Assembly: GCA_938034975.1 (NCBI GenBank)
Contig: CALHNI010000004.1
Coordinates: forward strand, 1-56,738
DNA from: Candidatus Goldiibacteriota bacterium
Lineage (GTDB): Bacteria > Oederibacteriota > PGYV01 > DYJU01
DNA: 56,738 bases
Direction of reading: 5' to 3'
Shown: in pieces, positions 27,126 through 35,833 of the stretch
Layout: every line of letters begins with the position of its first letter
How positions within the stretch are numbered: the stretch's first letter is position 1
The notes under the pieces: model-generated
The model's input: only the letters and a program-made list of their open reading frames with translations
Told to the model about the DNA's origin: nothing
The model's database searches: none
Position numbers and translations under genes: made by a program

Positions 27126-28418
27126 ATGGAAAGCGACCTTAAAAATTTTCTTAAAAAATATCATATTGAATATATTATAGCTGCTTTTATTAGTATTTTA
27201 TTAATACAGATTAATTATATATTTTTTAAAGGGAAAATAATAAATTTTTTAAGGGATTTTTTATTTTGGTATAATTTAATTTTAATATTATTGGCGTTTT
27301 TTGTTTTTTTAATTGCGAGCATTTCTTATCCTAAAATATATAAATTTAAAATACTGTTAACAGGTTATATATTAATTTCTTATTATATAATTTTTTTATT
27401 TATAACAAATAAGTTTCCGGTAAAACTGCAAATTTTTGGAATAAATTTTAATTTTTATGAAAAAGCTTTGGAAGCACCAGGACATTTTGCTCTTGCATTT
27501 TTAATAACTGCTTTTAATTTGAATTTGATATTTGTTATATCCGCAAAACCTACAATTAATTATAATGACGGGAAAAAATATTCATTGTATATATCAATTA
27601 TAAACATAATATTTTATTTTTATGTCCTGTTTTTTATTTCCGGAAAATTTATTGGTAGTAAACCTGAAATTTTTGCCACAAAATTCGTTTTGACATTTAA
27701 TAAATATTATCCGATATTAAATTTTTTAATTTTAATAATTGTTTTTCTGATTTCTATTTACAACATAGAAGAAGAACATAATTATGGAAGTATAATTATG
27801 TCTATGTCAATGATGTGTTTTTTCTGTGCTTTAAATGCAGATGCATACTGGCCTGTAAAAGTTACTTTGCCTGTTATGGCGATAATTATTATTATAGGTA
27901 TATTTGCACACTGGGTTAATTGTTTACATCATAAAGCGCATTATGATCCTTTACTTAAAATATATAACAGACAATTTATGAATAATATAATAGAAGGTAT
28001 TGCTGAAATAAAGATTGGTAAAATTTTTAGTGTTTTAATGTGTGATATAGACCATTTCAAAAAAATAAATGACACTTATGGACATGAAGCAGGGGATATA
28101 GTTTTATATAATGCTGCACAGACAATAAGAAACAATGCATTACCGGAAGGAATTGTTTGTAGATATGGTGGTGAAGAAATAATAGTATTTTTAAGAAATA
28201 AAGTTGATGACGAAGCTAAAAGCAAAGCAGAAAAAATAAGAAAAGCAATTAAAAAGTTAAAAATAAAAACAAAAGGCAAAGTGATTTCAATAACAGTCAG
28301 CATAGGTGTTGCAGGAACCGAAAAAGGAATTCAGGAAATTGCTAAAGTAATAAAAAGGGCAGATGAAAATGTATATAAAGCAAAAAAGAGAGGTCGTGAT
28401 AAGGTTGTAATGGAATAA
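27126..28418 (+). CDS. Membrane-bound diguanylate cyclase (GGDEF)
   Basis: This 430-residue protein has about eight hydrophobic segments in the first 270 residues (a membrane sensor region of unknown family) and a C-terminal GGDEF domain. Substrate and metal motifs are intact: FSVLMCDIDHFKKINDTYGHEAGD and the active site RYGGEEI, an accepted GGEEF variant. It should therefore make c-di-GMP. Two other genes in this window are plausible targets: a PilZ protein (35413-35793) and a MerR-GGDEF protein (32484-33356). Confidence 0.92.
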   Translation: MESDLKNFLKKYHIEYIIAAFISILLIQINYIFFKGKIINFLRDFLFWYNLILILLAFFVFLIASISYPKIYKFKILLTGYILISYYIIFLFITNKFPVKLQIFGINFNFYEKALEAPGHFALAFLITAFNLNLIFVISAKPTINYNDGKKYSLYISIINIIFYFYVLFFISGKFIGSKPEIFATKFVLTFNKYYPILNFLILIIVFLISIYNIEEEHNYGSIIMSMSMMCFFCALNADAYWPVKVTLPVMAIIIIIGIFAHWVNCLHHKAHYDPLLKIYNRQFMNNIIEGIAEIKIGKIFSVLMCDIDHFKKINDTYGHEAGDIVLYNAAQTIRNNALPEGIVCRYGGEEIIVFLRNKVDDEAKSKAEKIRKAIKKLKIKTKGKVISITVSIGVAGTEKGIQEIAKVIKRADENVYKAKKRGRDKVVME

Positions 28419-28450
28419 ATTATTTATAAAAATAAAAGGAGGGAAAAATT

Positions 28451-28777
28451 GTGAAAAATGTAAGTGTTATATTTATAACAGTTGATAAAAAGAAAAATGC
28501 TCAAAAAATAATGCTAGAATTATTAAAAAAAAGGTTGATTGCATGTGTAAATCTTATCCCCAATATTAAATCTATGTATTGGTGGAAAGGAAAAATTGAA
28601 ATTGCAGGAGAGTTTTTATTAATAGTAAAAACAAAAAAAGATAATGTGAAAAAGATTATTGAATTTGTAAAAAAAATTCATCCATATACCATACCTGAAA
28701 TTATAGCGTTTGATATAAAAGAAGGGAACAAAGATTATATTAACTGGGTTATAAATGAAACTAGTATTAAAAATTGA
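28451..28777 (+). CDS. cutA: Divalent-cation tolerance protein CutA
   Basis: This 108-residue trimeric ferredoxin-fold protein has the family motifs AQKIMLELLKKRLIACVNLIP, YWWKGKIE, EFLLIVKT and HPYTIPEIIAFDI. CutA was linked to copper tolerance in E. coli, though its biochemical role is unsettled. The start is GTG at 28451 with GGAGGG upstream. It is closely followed by a polyferredoxin gene. Confidence 0.93.
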   Translation: MKNVSVIFITVDKKKNAQKIMLELLKKRLIACVNLIPNIKSMYWWKGKIEIAGEFLLIVKTKKDNVKKIIEFVKKIHPYTIPEIIAFDIKEGNKDYINWVINETSIKN

Positions 28778-28788
28778 TTAAATAATAA

Positions 28789-29886
28789 ATGGAAAAATTA
28801 TCTTTTAAGAAAAGTTTATTTTGGGGATTTTTAATTTTTATTTTTTTTATGGTTTTATTTTTATTTTCTGAAAAGCGTGGAAGCGTTTATCTGATTGCTA
28901 AAATATTATATTCAATTTTTTTGGGAAGTTTTACATTTTTTATTTTTTTTACAGGAAAAATTTCTAAATTTCGCAGTGCTTTTTTTATAATTTCAGCATT
29001 AAGTTTTACAATTGTTTATAAATTTAAACTATGGGGAATAACAGGTAATTTTTTTATAGCGCCGCAGAAAAATGTTCCGGAAGTTCCACTCTGTCATATT
29101 GCGCTGGCTTCAAATTTTTTTATAACTTTTTCTGACCAGTTAAAATCTGTTTTTTTATACGGCTGGGATAAATGGGGATTTTATACAATTGGTATAGTTT
29201 ATATTTTTTCAACATTAAGCATTGGGCAGGGATTTTGTTCCTGGGGGTGTTTTTATGGCGGTTTAGACGAGGGAATGAGCAGGATATTAAAAAATCCGAT
29301 TTTTAAAGTAAAAAGTATTCCGGGGAAATTAAGGGATTTTCCTTTGGGTTTCTGGATCTTTTTGATTTTGGCTTCGCTTGTTTTATTAGAACCGGTATTT
29401 TGTTTATGGTTGTGTCCTTTAAAAATGACAACTTCAATTTTAAATGAAGATAATGGAATTATCTATAAAATGCAGATAATAATATTTATTTTGATTGGCA
29501 TTATTTTTCTGTTTTTATTACCGTTTTTTTTAAAAAAAAGAACATTTTGCTCATTTATATGCCCTTTTGGGGCATTTATATCTATTGCAGGACAACTCAA
29601 CCCATACAGAGTTGAAATTATAAAGGAAAAGTGTGTTAAATGCGATAAGTGTATTGAAGTTTGTCCAATGTATGCAATAGATAGTTGTGAATATAAAATA
29701 ACAAACTATTGCACAAAATGTTTTTTATGTATAGATAAATGCGGAGAAAATGCAATTAAATTGACCATAAATAAAAATTCAAATAATTCTTATTATGTGT
29801 TTTTTATTTTATCAGCAATAATTATGGCAGGAGCATTATCTTCTTTTTTTATCCCAGAAGCATTAATTATAATATTTAACTGGTAA
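28789..29886 (+). CDS. NapH/YccM-like membrane polyferredoxin
   Basis: This 365-residue protein has four to five membrane segments and several Fe-S motifs. The membrane-embedded cysteine motifs are QGFCSWGCFYGG, FCLWLCPLKM and TFCSFICPFGAF. Two soluble [4Fe-4S] motifs follow: CVKCDKCIEVCPM and CTKCFLCIDKCGE. A further Cys-His pair (PLCHIA, about residue 102) precedes them. NapH-type proteins pass electrons from the quinone pool towards extracytoplasmic reductases. The next gene (3 nt away) is a CcdA/SafE-like membrane protein with paired cysteines, so electrons may go to a thiol carrier. No terminal reductase is present. Confidence 0.87.
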   Translation: MEKLSFKKSLFWGFLIFIFFMVLFLFSEKRGSVYLIAKILYSIFLGSFTFFIFFTGKISKFRSAFFIISALSFTIVYKFKLWGITGNFFIAPQKNVPEVPLCHIALASNFFITFSDQLKSVFLYGWDKWGFYTIGIVYIFSTLSIGQGFCSWGCFYGGLDEGMSRILKNPIFKVKSIPGKLRDFPLGFWIFLILASLVLLEPVFCLWLCPLKMTTSILNEDNGIIYKMQIIIFILIGIIFLFLLPFFLKKRTFCSFICPFGAFISIAGQLNPYRVEIIKEKCVKCDKCIEVCPMYAIDSCEYKITNYCTKCFLCIDKCGENAIKLTINKNSNNSYYVFFILSAIIMAGALSSFFIPEALIIIFNW

Positions 29887-29889
29887 AAG

Positions 29890-30498
29890 ATGGATACACT
29901 TAATGGATTTTTACTTGGGATATCAGCAGGGGTAAATTGTTTTTTTATGTGTTGCCCATATTTATTTCCATTTTTTATTGCACAAAAAAGGACAATAAAG
30001 AAAAATTTATTTTTGGTAATTGAATATCTGAGTGGGAGATTGTCTGCTTATTTGATTATTGGGATTTTATCAGCCGCCCTAGGGATTGTCGTTGGAGAAT
30101 TTAAATCTGCATCAAAGATTTACTCTTTTCTTTTGATTTTTTCTTCTTTGCTTTTGTTTATGTATAATTTGGGACTTATTTTTGAGATCAAGTTTTTAAA
30201 TATAAAAGCAGTTATGATTACCAACAGAATTCCTTTTTTAACTGGTTTTTTAAATGGGTTTAATTTTTGTCCGCCTTTAATAACGGCATTTTCTTATGGA
30301 GTAGCAGAAGGAAATATTTATAAAAATATTTTGTTTTTTATTTTATTTTTTTTAGGGAGTGCCATTTATATTTTACCATTTATTTTTACTGACTTTCTGG
30401 CAAAAGTTGAAAATTTAAAAAATGCAGGCAGGATCGCAGGTGTATTTGTGGCTGTGTGGTTTTTTATACATGGCATATATTTATTATTTAAAGTTTGA
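29890..30498 (+). CDS. CcdA/DsbD_2-like (TauE/SafE) six-helix membrane protein
   Basis: This 202-residue protein has about six transmembrane segments in two halves. Each half carries Cys-Pro near its start: NCFFMCCPYLFPFF (about 16-29) and FNGFNFCPPLITAF (about 120-133, following FLNG). That pseudo-symmetric Cys/Pro layout is what CcdA and DsbD beta domains use to move reducing equivalents across the membrane. The name sulfite exporter given to some relatives is weaker here. It is coupled to the polyferredoxin upstream. Confidence 0.78.
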   Translation: MDTLNGFLLGISAGVNCFFMCCPYLFPFFIAQKRTIKKNLFLVIEYLSGRLSAYLIIGILSAALGIVVGEFKSASKIYSFLLIFSSLLLFMYNLGLIFEIKFLNIKAVMITNRIPFLTGFLNGFNFCPPLITAFSYGVAEGNIYKNILFFILFFLGSAIYILPFIFTDFLAKVENLKNAGRIAGVFVAVWFFIHGIYLLFKV

Positions 30499-30544
30499 AT
30501 GAGATAATGTATAATAACGGTGAACCAATTGAATAAAAAAGCGT

Positions 30545-30573
30545 CTAATCATTGTAAATATCAGTATGATTAG
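30545..30573 (+). promoter_or_regulatory. Hairpin touching the Shine-Dalgarno of the FecR-domain gene
   Basis: CTAATCA (30545-30551) and TGATTAG (30567-30573) form a perfect 7-bp inverted repeat with a 15-nt loop. The second arm ends in the first AG of the AGGAGG ribosome site (30572-30577) for the start at 30587, so it could mask the site or be a protein-binding palindrome. No function is proven. Confidence 0.4.
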
Positions 30574-30586
30574 GAGGAAAAAAGAT

Positions 30587-31504
30587 ATGAAAAAAAGCAT
30601 TTTTTATTTTTTTATTTTAATTTGCATATTTTTATTGATTGATTTTGATATAAATGCAGTAAATACAGATGATTATTCTGTTGCCTATATAAATGATTAT
30701 GAAGGTGAATGCCTTATTAAAAGAAAAGGGCAGGATATAGCAGAAGTAATACTGGATATTTATGTGCCACTTTACGAAGAAGACACAGTTATAACAGAAA
30801 CAGGCAGTATAGCAGAAATTATTTTTGATGATGCTACTGTTGTAAAACTTGATCCAGAAAGTAGAATGGTTATAAAAAGTTTAAAAGATAAAAAAACTTT
30901 GCTTAATTTATTAAAGGGGAAAATAATAGCGGTTGTAAAAAAATTAATAGGGAATGAGGAATTCACAATAAAAACAAAAATGGCAGCTGCTGCTGTAAAA
31001 GGAACAGAATTTATTGTAGAAATAGGTGAAGAAGAAAGAGTAGGAGTGTATAACGGCAAAGTAGAAGTTGCCAGAATTGACATGGAGGGAAATATTTTAC
31101 ATAAAATTATACTTGATGATGGTAAGGAAACCAAAATTGTCAAAAGGTTAAAAGGACCTGAAAAACCAATGAAATTAAATAGAGATTTTATAAAAAGATA
31201 TAAAGAGATTAAAGATTTAAAACAGAAAATTGAATTTATCCGTGAAATGAAAAATAAAGGAAAAATAAAACAATATAAATTAAAAAGAAGAATAGAAAGA
31301 ATTGAAAATTTAAAAAAAATTATCCAAAATAACCCGGATAATTTTAAAAAACTAACTGCCGGACAAAAAAAACTAATAGACAAAATGATGCAACTGGAAC
31401 CGTATTTAAAAAAACAGCTTGAAGATCTGGAAAGAAAAGAAAAAGAAGATAAAAGGAAGATAAAAGTAATAGATAAATTTAACAAAGAAAGAGGTGCCGA
31501 ATGA
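30587..31504 (+). CDS. FecR-domain periplasmic protein with charged C-terminal coil
   Basis: This is about 305 residues. It has a signal peptide (ending NAVNT), then a FecR domain (about 30-165) with the usual strings DTVITETGSIAEIIFDD, LNLLKGKIIAVVKK and AAAAVKGTEFIVE. The last third is a very basic/acidic helical region (about 195-305). FecR domains in non-Bacteroidota often bind cell-surface polymers or act in anti-sigma pathways; no sigma factor is adjacent, so the function is unknown. The ATG at 30587 is chosen over 30566 because TAGGAGG sits 9 nt before it. Its stop overlaps the next ATG by 4 nt. Confidence 0.82.
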   Translation: MKKSIFYFFILICIFLLIDFDINAVNTDDYSVAYINDYEGECLIKRKGQDIAEVILDIYVPLYEEDTVITETGSIAEIIFDDATVVKLDPESRMVIKSLKDKKTLLNLLKGKIIAVVKKLIGNEEFTIKTKMAAAAVKGTEFIVEIGEEERVGVYNGKVEVARIDMEGNILHKIILDDGKETKIVKRLKGPEKPMKLNRDFIKRYKEIKDLKQKIEFIREMKNKGKIKQYKLKRRIERIENLKKIIQNNPDNFKKLTAGQKKLIDKMMQLEPYLKKQLEDLERKEKEDKRKIKVIDKFNKERGAE

Positions 31505-32070
31505 AATTTTTTTTAAAATTTTTTTTTATACTGATTATTTTTTCCGGTTTAATTTATGCGCAGGATAAAGCAGTAAATGATATACAAAAAAGTGATTCAG
31601 AATCCAGCCATACTGTTAAAATTACTATAGAAAATAAAACCGTGTATGATATTTCGGCACATGCTGATTTTGCAGGTAATATTTTACTTTTCTGGGGATT
31701 AATTTCAACAGGAACAGGAATTTTATTGATTAATAATAATGATGAATTGTTAAAGTCATTAGGAATTCAGAATGCTATCTGGGGAGTTGCAGAAACAGGC
31801 GCAGCTATGTGGGCAAAAGGGCTTATTGAAGGCAAAAAGGAAAGCGGCTATGATGAGCAAAAAGAAATGCAAAGATTTCAGGATTTTTTGGGCCTTAAAT
31901 TCTTTTTTGATCTTGGATTTATTGGTTTAGGTTCTGCTATGTATATATTAGGCAATGAACAGATAAAAGGTCATGGTGCTGGAATTTTAATTCAGGGTTT
32001 TTCTCTTGCGATTTTTGATGGTGTTAATTTTATTGTAAGTAAAAATTTAAGCGAGAGATTTAAAGAATAA
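31501..32070 (+). CDS. Hypothetical small exported/membrane protein
   Basis: This 189-residue protein is not confidently assigned to a family. It begins with a signal peptide or anchor (about 1-20). Hydrophobic segments follow around DFAGNILLFWGLISTGTG, GIQNAIWGVAETGAAMW, FFFDLGFIGLGSAMYIL and GAGILIQGFSLAIFDGVNF, giving a four-helix layout. It is translationally coupled to the FecR-domain gene by an ATGA overlap, so the two probably act together. Confidence 0.7.
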   Translation: MKFFLKFFFILIIFSGLIYAQDKAVNDIQKSDSESSHTVKITIENKTVYDISAHADFAGNILLFWGLISTGTGILLINNNDELLKSLGIQNAIWGVAETGAAMWAKGLIEGKKESGYDEQKEMQRFQDFLGLKFFFDLGFIGLGSAMYILGNEQIKGHGAGILIQGFSLAIFDGVNFIVSKNLSERFKE

Positions 32071-32169
32071 ATTTATAAAATAAAAATTAAAAAAAACAAA
32101 AATAATAAAATAAGTAAAAAATAAAATTTATTAAAAATATTTTAAAAAACAAAAAATGTTTAATTATGT

Positions 32170-32436
32170 AAAACATATAACCATAATATGAAAAATACAA
32201 AAATTTTTTACATTTAAAAGTATTTTATTAAAAGTAAAAAAAATTGTATCTGTGAAAAAAAGCCATAAAAATAAGGTGTTTTTTATGATATTAATAAGAT
32301 CATCAACGAAAATTTAACACGAAAAAATTTTCCACATAAAAAAAATTAAAAAAATTGTGTTAAATATATTGACAAATTTAGATTTTTATGCTATAAAAAA
32401 CATATAACTAAATATAGAAAAATACAATAAAATTTA
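32170..32436 (+). repeat. Pair of ~40-nt direct repeats upstream of the MerR-GGDEF gene
   Basis: The gap 32071-32483 is non-coding and extremely A/T-rich. Two imperfect direct repeats of about 40 nt share AAAACATATAAC, an AATAT core and GAAAAATACAA, at 32170-32209 and 32397-32436. The second begins on the -10 box of the promoter at 32369-32397. They could be operator copies for the MerR protein or a duplicated start region. Confidence 0.5.
32369..32397 (+). promoter_or_regulatory. Strong sigma-70 promoter of the MerR-GGDEF gene
   Basis: A perfect TTGACA (32369-32374), a 17-nt spacer and TATAAA (32392-32397) lie about 85 bases upstream of the start at 32484. This is among the best promoter matches in the window. 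MerR regulators commonly act on their own promoters, but spacing here is the ordinary 17 nt, not the 19-20 nt of classic MerR-activated promoters. Confidence 0.72.
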
Positions 32437-32483
32437 ATTTTTCAGTAAATTTATTTTATATATTAAAAATGAGGTATTAAAAA

Positions 32484-33356
32484 ATGAATGAAAAACTTAT
32501 AGGGATTGGAGCAGCATCCAAATTATGCGGTTTATCAGAAAGGTCTTTACGATATTGGGAAAGTTTAGGTCTTATTACACCTATTAGATTGCCTTCTGGT
32601 CATAGAAAATTCAATAAAACAATGATAAAAAAAATAATTGCAATAAAAGAAGTATTGGATAAATACAATTTAAGAATAAATGACCTTATTACTTCTTCAA
32701 AATTCCTGCAGGATGATATTTTGAAAAACAAAGTAGAATCTCCGGATGTTTTTGACTTAAATATCACTTTAGATTCTGAAATTTACGAACTGGCAAAGAA
32801 AAATGAAAGGGTTCATCCATTAACAGGATTGCCAGATGCTCTTTTTATACAGAAAGAAATATCAAGAAGATTAGATGAAGACCAGAAATTAGCAATTTGC
32901 TATATTGATATGAAAGATTTTAAATTTTATAATAAACGCTATGGCTACGATAAAGGTGATAAGGTTTTAAAATTTCTGGCTGGATTAATTTATGATATAG
33001 TCAAGGAAAACGGGGAAAAAGAAGATATTGTTGGTTACTTGGGAAGAGATAATTTTGTGATAATAACTTCTCATGATAGATATACCAAAATATGCTCTGA
33101 ACTTATCAAATCATTTGATTTACTTATAATTCAACATTATGATAAAGAAGACAGGGATAAAGGATATATTATTACATATACAAGAAAAGGCGAGGAAATC
33201 CGTTCACCAATACTTACATTATCAATAAGCGTTGTCTGGAATATAAAAAGAAAACTTTCTCATTATGCCCAGGTAGAAGATATTGCCCAGGAATTAAAGC
33301 AATATGCACAGAAATTTCCAAAATCAGAATTGGTAGTAGACAGAAGAAAGGGATAA
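32484..33356 (+). CDS. MerR-type DNA-binding domain fused to a degenerate GGDEF domain
   Basis: This 290-residue protein has an N-terminal MerR winged helix (about 3-75: GAASKLCGLSERSLRYWESL, GHRKFNKTMI). A short linker leads to a GGDEF-like fold (about 105-285) recognisable from LTGLPDALFIQKEI, LAICYIDMKDFKFYNKRYGY and GDKVLKFLAGLI. The signature loop is YLGRDNF instead of GGDEF, so cyclase activity is unlikely. It may instead bind a nucleotide or serve as a dimerisation module controlling DNA binding. Its own strong promoter and direct repeats lie upstream, and it is convergent with the - strand genes. Confidence 0.87.
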   Translation: MNEKLIGIGAASKLCGLSERSLRYWESLGLITPIRLPSGHRKFNKTMIKKIIAIKEVLDKYNLRINDLITSSKFLQDDILKNKVESPDVFDLNITLDSEIYELAKKNERVHPLTGLPDALFIQKEISRRLDEDQKLAICYIDMKDFKFYNKRYGYDKGDKVLKFLAGLIYDIVKENGEKEDIVGYLGRDNFVIITSHDRYTKICSELIKSFDLLIIQHYDKEDRDKGYIITYTRKGEEIRSPILTLSISVVWNIKRKLSHYAQVEDIAQELKQYAQKFPKSELVVDRRKG

Positions 33357-33360
33357 TTTT

Positions 33361-35412
33361 TTACTTTCTGTAATTTATTTTTTCCAAAAAATCAATAATA
33401 GCATTAATATCGTTTCTTTTTGGGTTGATTTTTCTGACTTTTTTAAAAGCATATAAGGCGTTTTCAAAATTTTTTAAATTCATATAATAAGTAACACCAA
33501 GATTATACCAGGCATTTTCATAATCTGGGTCAACAGAAATACTTTTTTTATAAAAAACAATTGCTTTATCATAATCTTTCATTGAGTAGTAAACATTTCC
33601 TATATTAAAAAAATAAACAGGATCAAAAGGAGAAATTTTAGATGCAAAGTTATAATAAAATAATGCTTCTTCAAATAAAATTTTTTCTTCAAGTAAAACC
33701 CCAGCTGAATTTAAGGAAATAGCATAATCCTGCAAGTAAAGTTCTTTAGTTTTTTTATCACCGTAATACTTAAAAGGCGGATATAAACATCTTAAAGAAT
33801 ATATTTTCCATAAATTCCTTAAAGTAAGAAGATATTGCTGGGAGATATACGAATATTGAATCGGAACAACCCTGAAAATAAGCCCTTTGGGCATAAGTGT
33901 TAAATTATTATCAAGTGAATTTTCTTCCGGCTTATTATATGAAAAATAAACAGGAAAATAATTTATGTTTAAATTTATTATTGCATTTATTATTTTGCCT
34001 GTTGATTCTGTGCCGATTTTTTCTGTTGTTATTCTTGGCATTTTTATTTCAGAATTTTGTTTTGTTATATTGTCCCTTACCCATTTCATCGGGAGAACCG
34101 GCGAACCAATTAAAGTAATATCTGTTCTGAAATGTTTTACATATTTTAAATACCAGGTCGGGAAAACAATTCCATCTCCTGCTGTAAAAAGTATGGATTT
34201 GTAATCAGCGGATAAAACTATGTTTTTATTATAGTCATATGCAAAAAAATATCTGCTTTTGTCAAGTTTTGGAAAAAAAACAAAAATTTGTGCAAGAATT
34301 AACATAAAAGAAAATGTAATTAATAAAAAATTTGTATATTTTTTTAAAAAACCGGTTAAATAATATATTCCTGCTATTAAAAGAAAAGAAGTAGAAAAAT
34401 ATACAGGAGTTATATAGGTTTCCATTATATAAAGTCTGTCTTTTGTAAGATTTAGATAAATTGAAGTGGTAATAAGAAAAAGTAAAGGAATACCCACAAA
34501 ATAAATAAAAATATTTTTATTTATTTTATAAATATATATTGCACCAAATACAACAAAGAATATTCCAATAAATAAATTTTCATAGGATAAACTTATGAAG
34601 AATTTTAATATCTGATTTAATGAGCTTGAAAAGGACCTTGAAATTTCCGAGCCAAAATACTGATATCTGGTTAAAACCCATAAAAAATTTTTTAAATTAG
34701 AAGGGTCTCCCCAGTTTAATATGGCAGTTTTGGCGCGTATGGGATGATAAATATAAAGCGATATTCCGAAAATGAAAAAAATAAGAATAAATAAATAGTT
34801 TTTTAATTTTAATAAATAGTGTATTTTTGATTTATATAAAAAAAATAAATAAAGAGGCAATAAAATTATCTGGGACATATGATGATGTGTTAAACTTAAT
34901 CCAAAAATAAAAGAAAAAAGATAAACATATTTTATACTTGCATTTTTATTTTTATAAATTTCAAAAAGTAAAAAAGTTATTATGATTAAAAACATAATAT
35001 TGAATATATAAATACCGCCTTTGGCAATGATTGACTGCTGCCATATTGTCCAGCCAAAAATATAAAATAATGAAGAAAAAAAAGGTATGATTAAATTATT
35101 TTTAATATTAAAAAGATGCAGATTTTTTAATATAAAAAAATAAATAAGGATACAATTTATTATTGATAAAAAAAGAGAAAAAATATAAATTCTGAAAGAT
35201 ATATCTGCAAGGGGTAATAAAGTAAAAATTTTTCCGAGTAAAGTAAACAGTGGATATCCTGGCGGGTGTTGTATTCCAAGTGTAAAAGCACAGGTTATTG
35301 TTTCTCCACAATCTCCCAAGTAAACCGAGGCAGGAATTGTAAAGAGTAAAATCGCAAAGCATAAAATTGATAATAAGAAAGTAGTTAAATAATTTTTATT
35401 TAAAAAAGGCAT
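33361..35412 (-). CDS. DUF2723 membrane protein with C-terminal TPRs (second paralogue)
   Basis: The 683 residues have the same architecture as the product of 21258-23600. The first-loop motif is GDCGETITCAFTLGIQHPPG followed by GYPLFTLLGKIFTLLPLAD. About ten membrane segments run to residue 380, then a soluble region and TPRs (about 560-675, with ALFYYNFASKISPFDPVYF and AIVFYKKSISVDPDYENAWY). A GT-C-type glycosyltransferase role is inferred from the family. Its ATG immediately follows the PilZ gene's stop codon without its own Shine-Dalgarno, so translation is coupled to PilZ. Confidence 0.83.
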   Translation of the reverse strand: MPFLNKNYLTTFLLSILCFAILLFTIPASVYLGDCGETITCAFTLGIQHPPGYPLFTLLGKIFTLLPLADISFRIYIFSLFLSIINCILIYFFILKNLHLFNIKNNLIIPFFSSLFYIFGWTIWQQSIIAKGGIYIFNIMFLIIITFLLFEIYKNKNASIKYVYLFSFIFGLSLTHHHMSQIILLPLYLFFLYKSKIHYLLKLKNYLFILIFFIFGISLYIYHPIRAKTAILNWGDPSNLKNFLWVLTRYQYFGSEISRSFSSSLNQILKFFISLSYENLFIGIFFVVFGAIYIYKINKNIFIYFVGIPLLFLITTSIYLNLTKDRLYIMETYITPVYFSTSFLLIAGIYYLTGFLKKYTNFLLITFSFMLILAQIFVFFPKLDKSRYFFAYDYNKNIVLSADYKSILFTAGDGIVFPTWYLKYVKHFRTDITLIGSPVLPMKWVRDNITKQNSEIKMPRITTEKIGTESTGKIINAIINLNINYFPVYFSYNKPEENSLDNNLTLMPKGLIFRVVPIQYSYISQQYLLTLRNLWKIYSLRCLYPPFKYYGDKKTKELYLQDYAISLNSAGVLLEEKILFEEALFYYNFASKISPFDPVYFFNIGNVYYSMKDYDKAIVFYKKSISVDPDYENAWYNLGVTYYMNLKNFENALYAFKKVRKINPKRNDINAIIDFLEKINYRK

Positions 35413-35793
35413 CTAATTAAAGTGTTTTATAAGTTTTTCTATATCTTCTTTTTTCCCTTCAATTATTTGTAAGCCAACAGCATATCTCCCGAAAATTTTA
35501 TAAGCATTTCTTTTAACTCTAGCTATGGATGCTTTTAAAACAATTTGCGTATCTTTTATTTCTCCGCCAGGTATGGTAATTTTAAGGACAGTTCTTTCAG
35601 GAAGGACAAAATCGCAATTTATAAGCATGCCTGTTTCACTTACATTTATTGTTGTTCCCCTGAAAGAATCGCCTGCTTTTAATTTAAATTTTTCACCATA
35701 TATATCAGGTGGAAATTTTTCAACAACACAGTCTACCGGTATTATTTTGGTTTCTCTTTTTGCTCTTCTTAATTCTTTTTCTGGTTTGTGCAT
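35413..35793 (-). CDS. PilZ domain c-di-GMP receptor
   Basis: This 126-residue single-domain protein carries both c-di-GMP motifs: RxxxR as RRAKR near residue 9, and (D/N)xSxxG as NVSETG near residue 51. The beta-barrel pattern that follows includes LKITIPGGEI and GRYAVGLQIIE. It should bind c-di-GMP made by cyclases such as 27126-28418. AAGGAG precedes the start, 41 bases after the tRNA-Leu(CAA) gene, and a tRNA-pilZ-DUF2723 transcript is likely. Confidence 0.9.
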   Translation of the reverse strand: MHKPEKELRRAKRETKIIPVDCVVEKFPPDIYGEKFKLKAGDSFRGTTINVSETGMLINCDFVLPERTVLKITIPGGEIKDTQIVLKASIARVKRNAYKIFGRYAVGLQIIEGKKEDIEKLIKHFN

Positions 35794-35833
35794 ATTTGAG
35801 GACTCCTTAATTCAAATTAAAGATATATTATTT

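Noticed and set aside
30566-30586. ATG at 30566 as the FecR-domain gene start
   Set aside because: The Shine-Dalgarno lies after it and serves the ATG at 30587, which also gives a normal signal peptide.
30772-31485. Long antisense reading frame (237 codons) across the FecR-domain gene
   Set aside because: It is a compositional shadow of the AT-rich, Lys/Glu-coded FecR-domain gene; it has no homology features or ribosome site.
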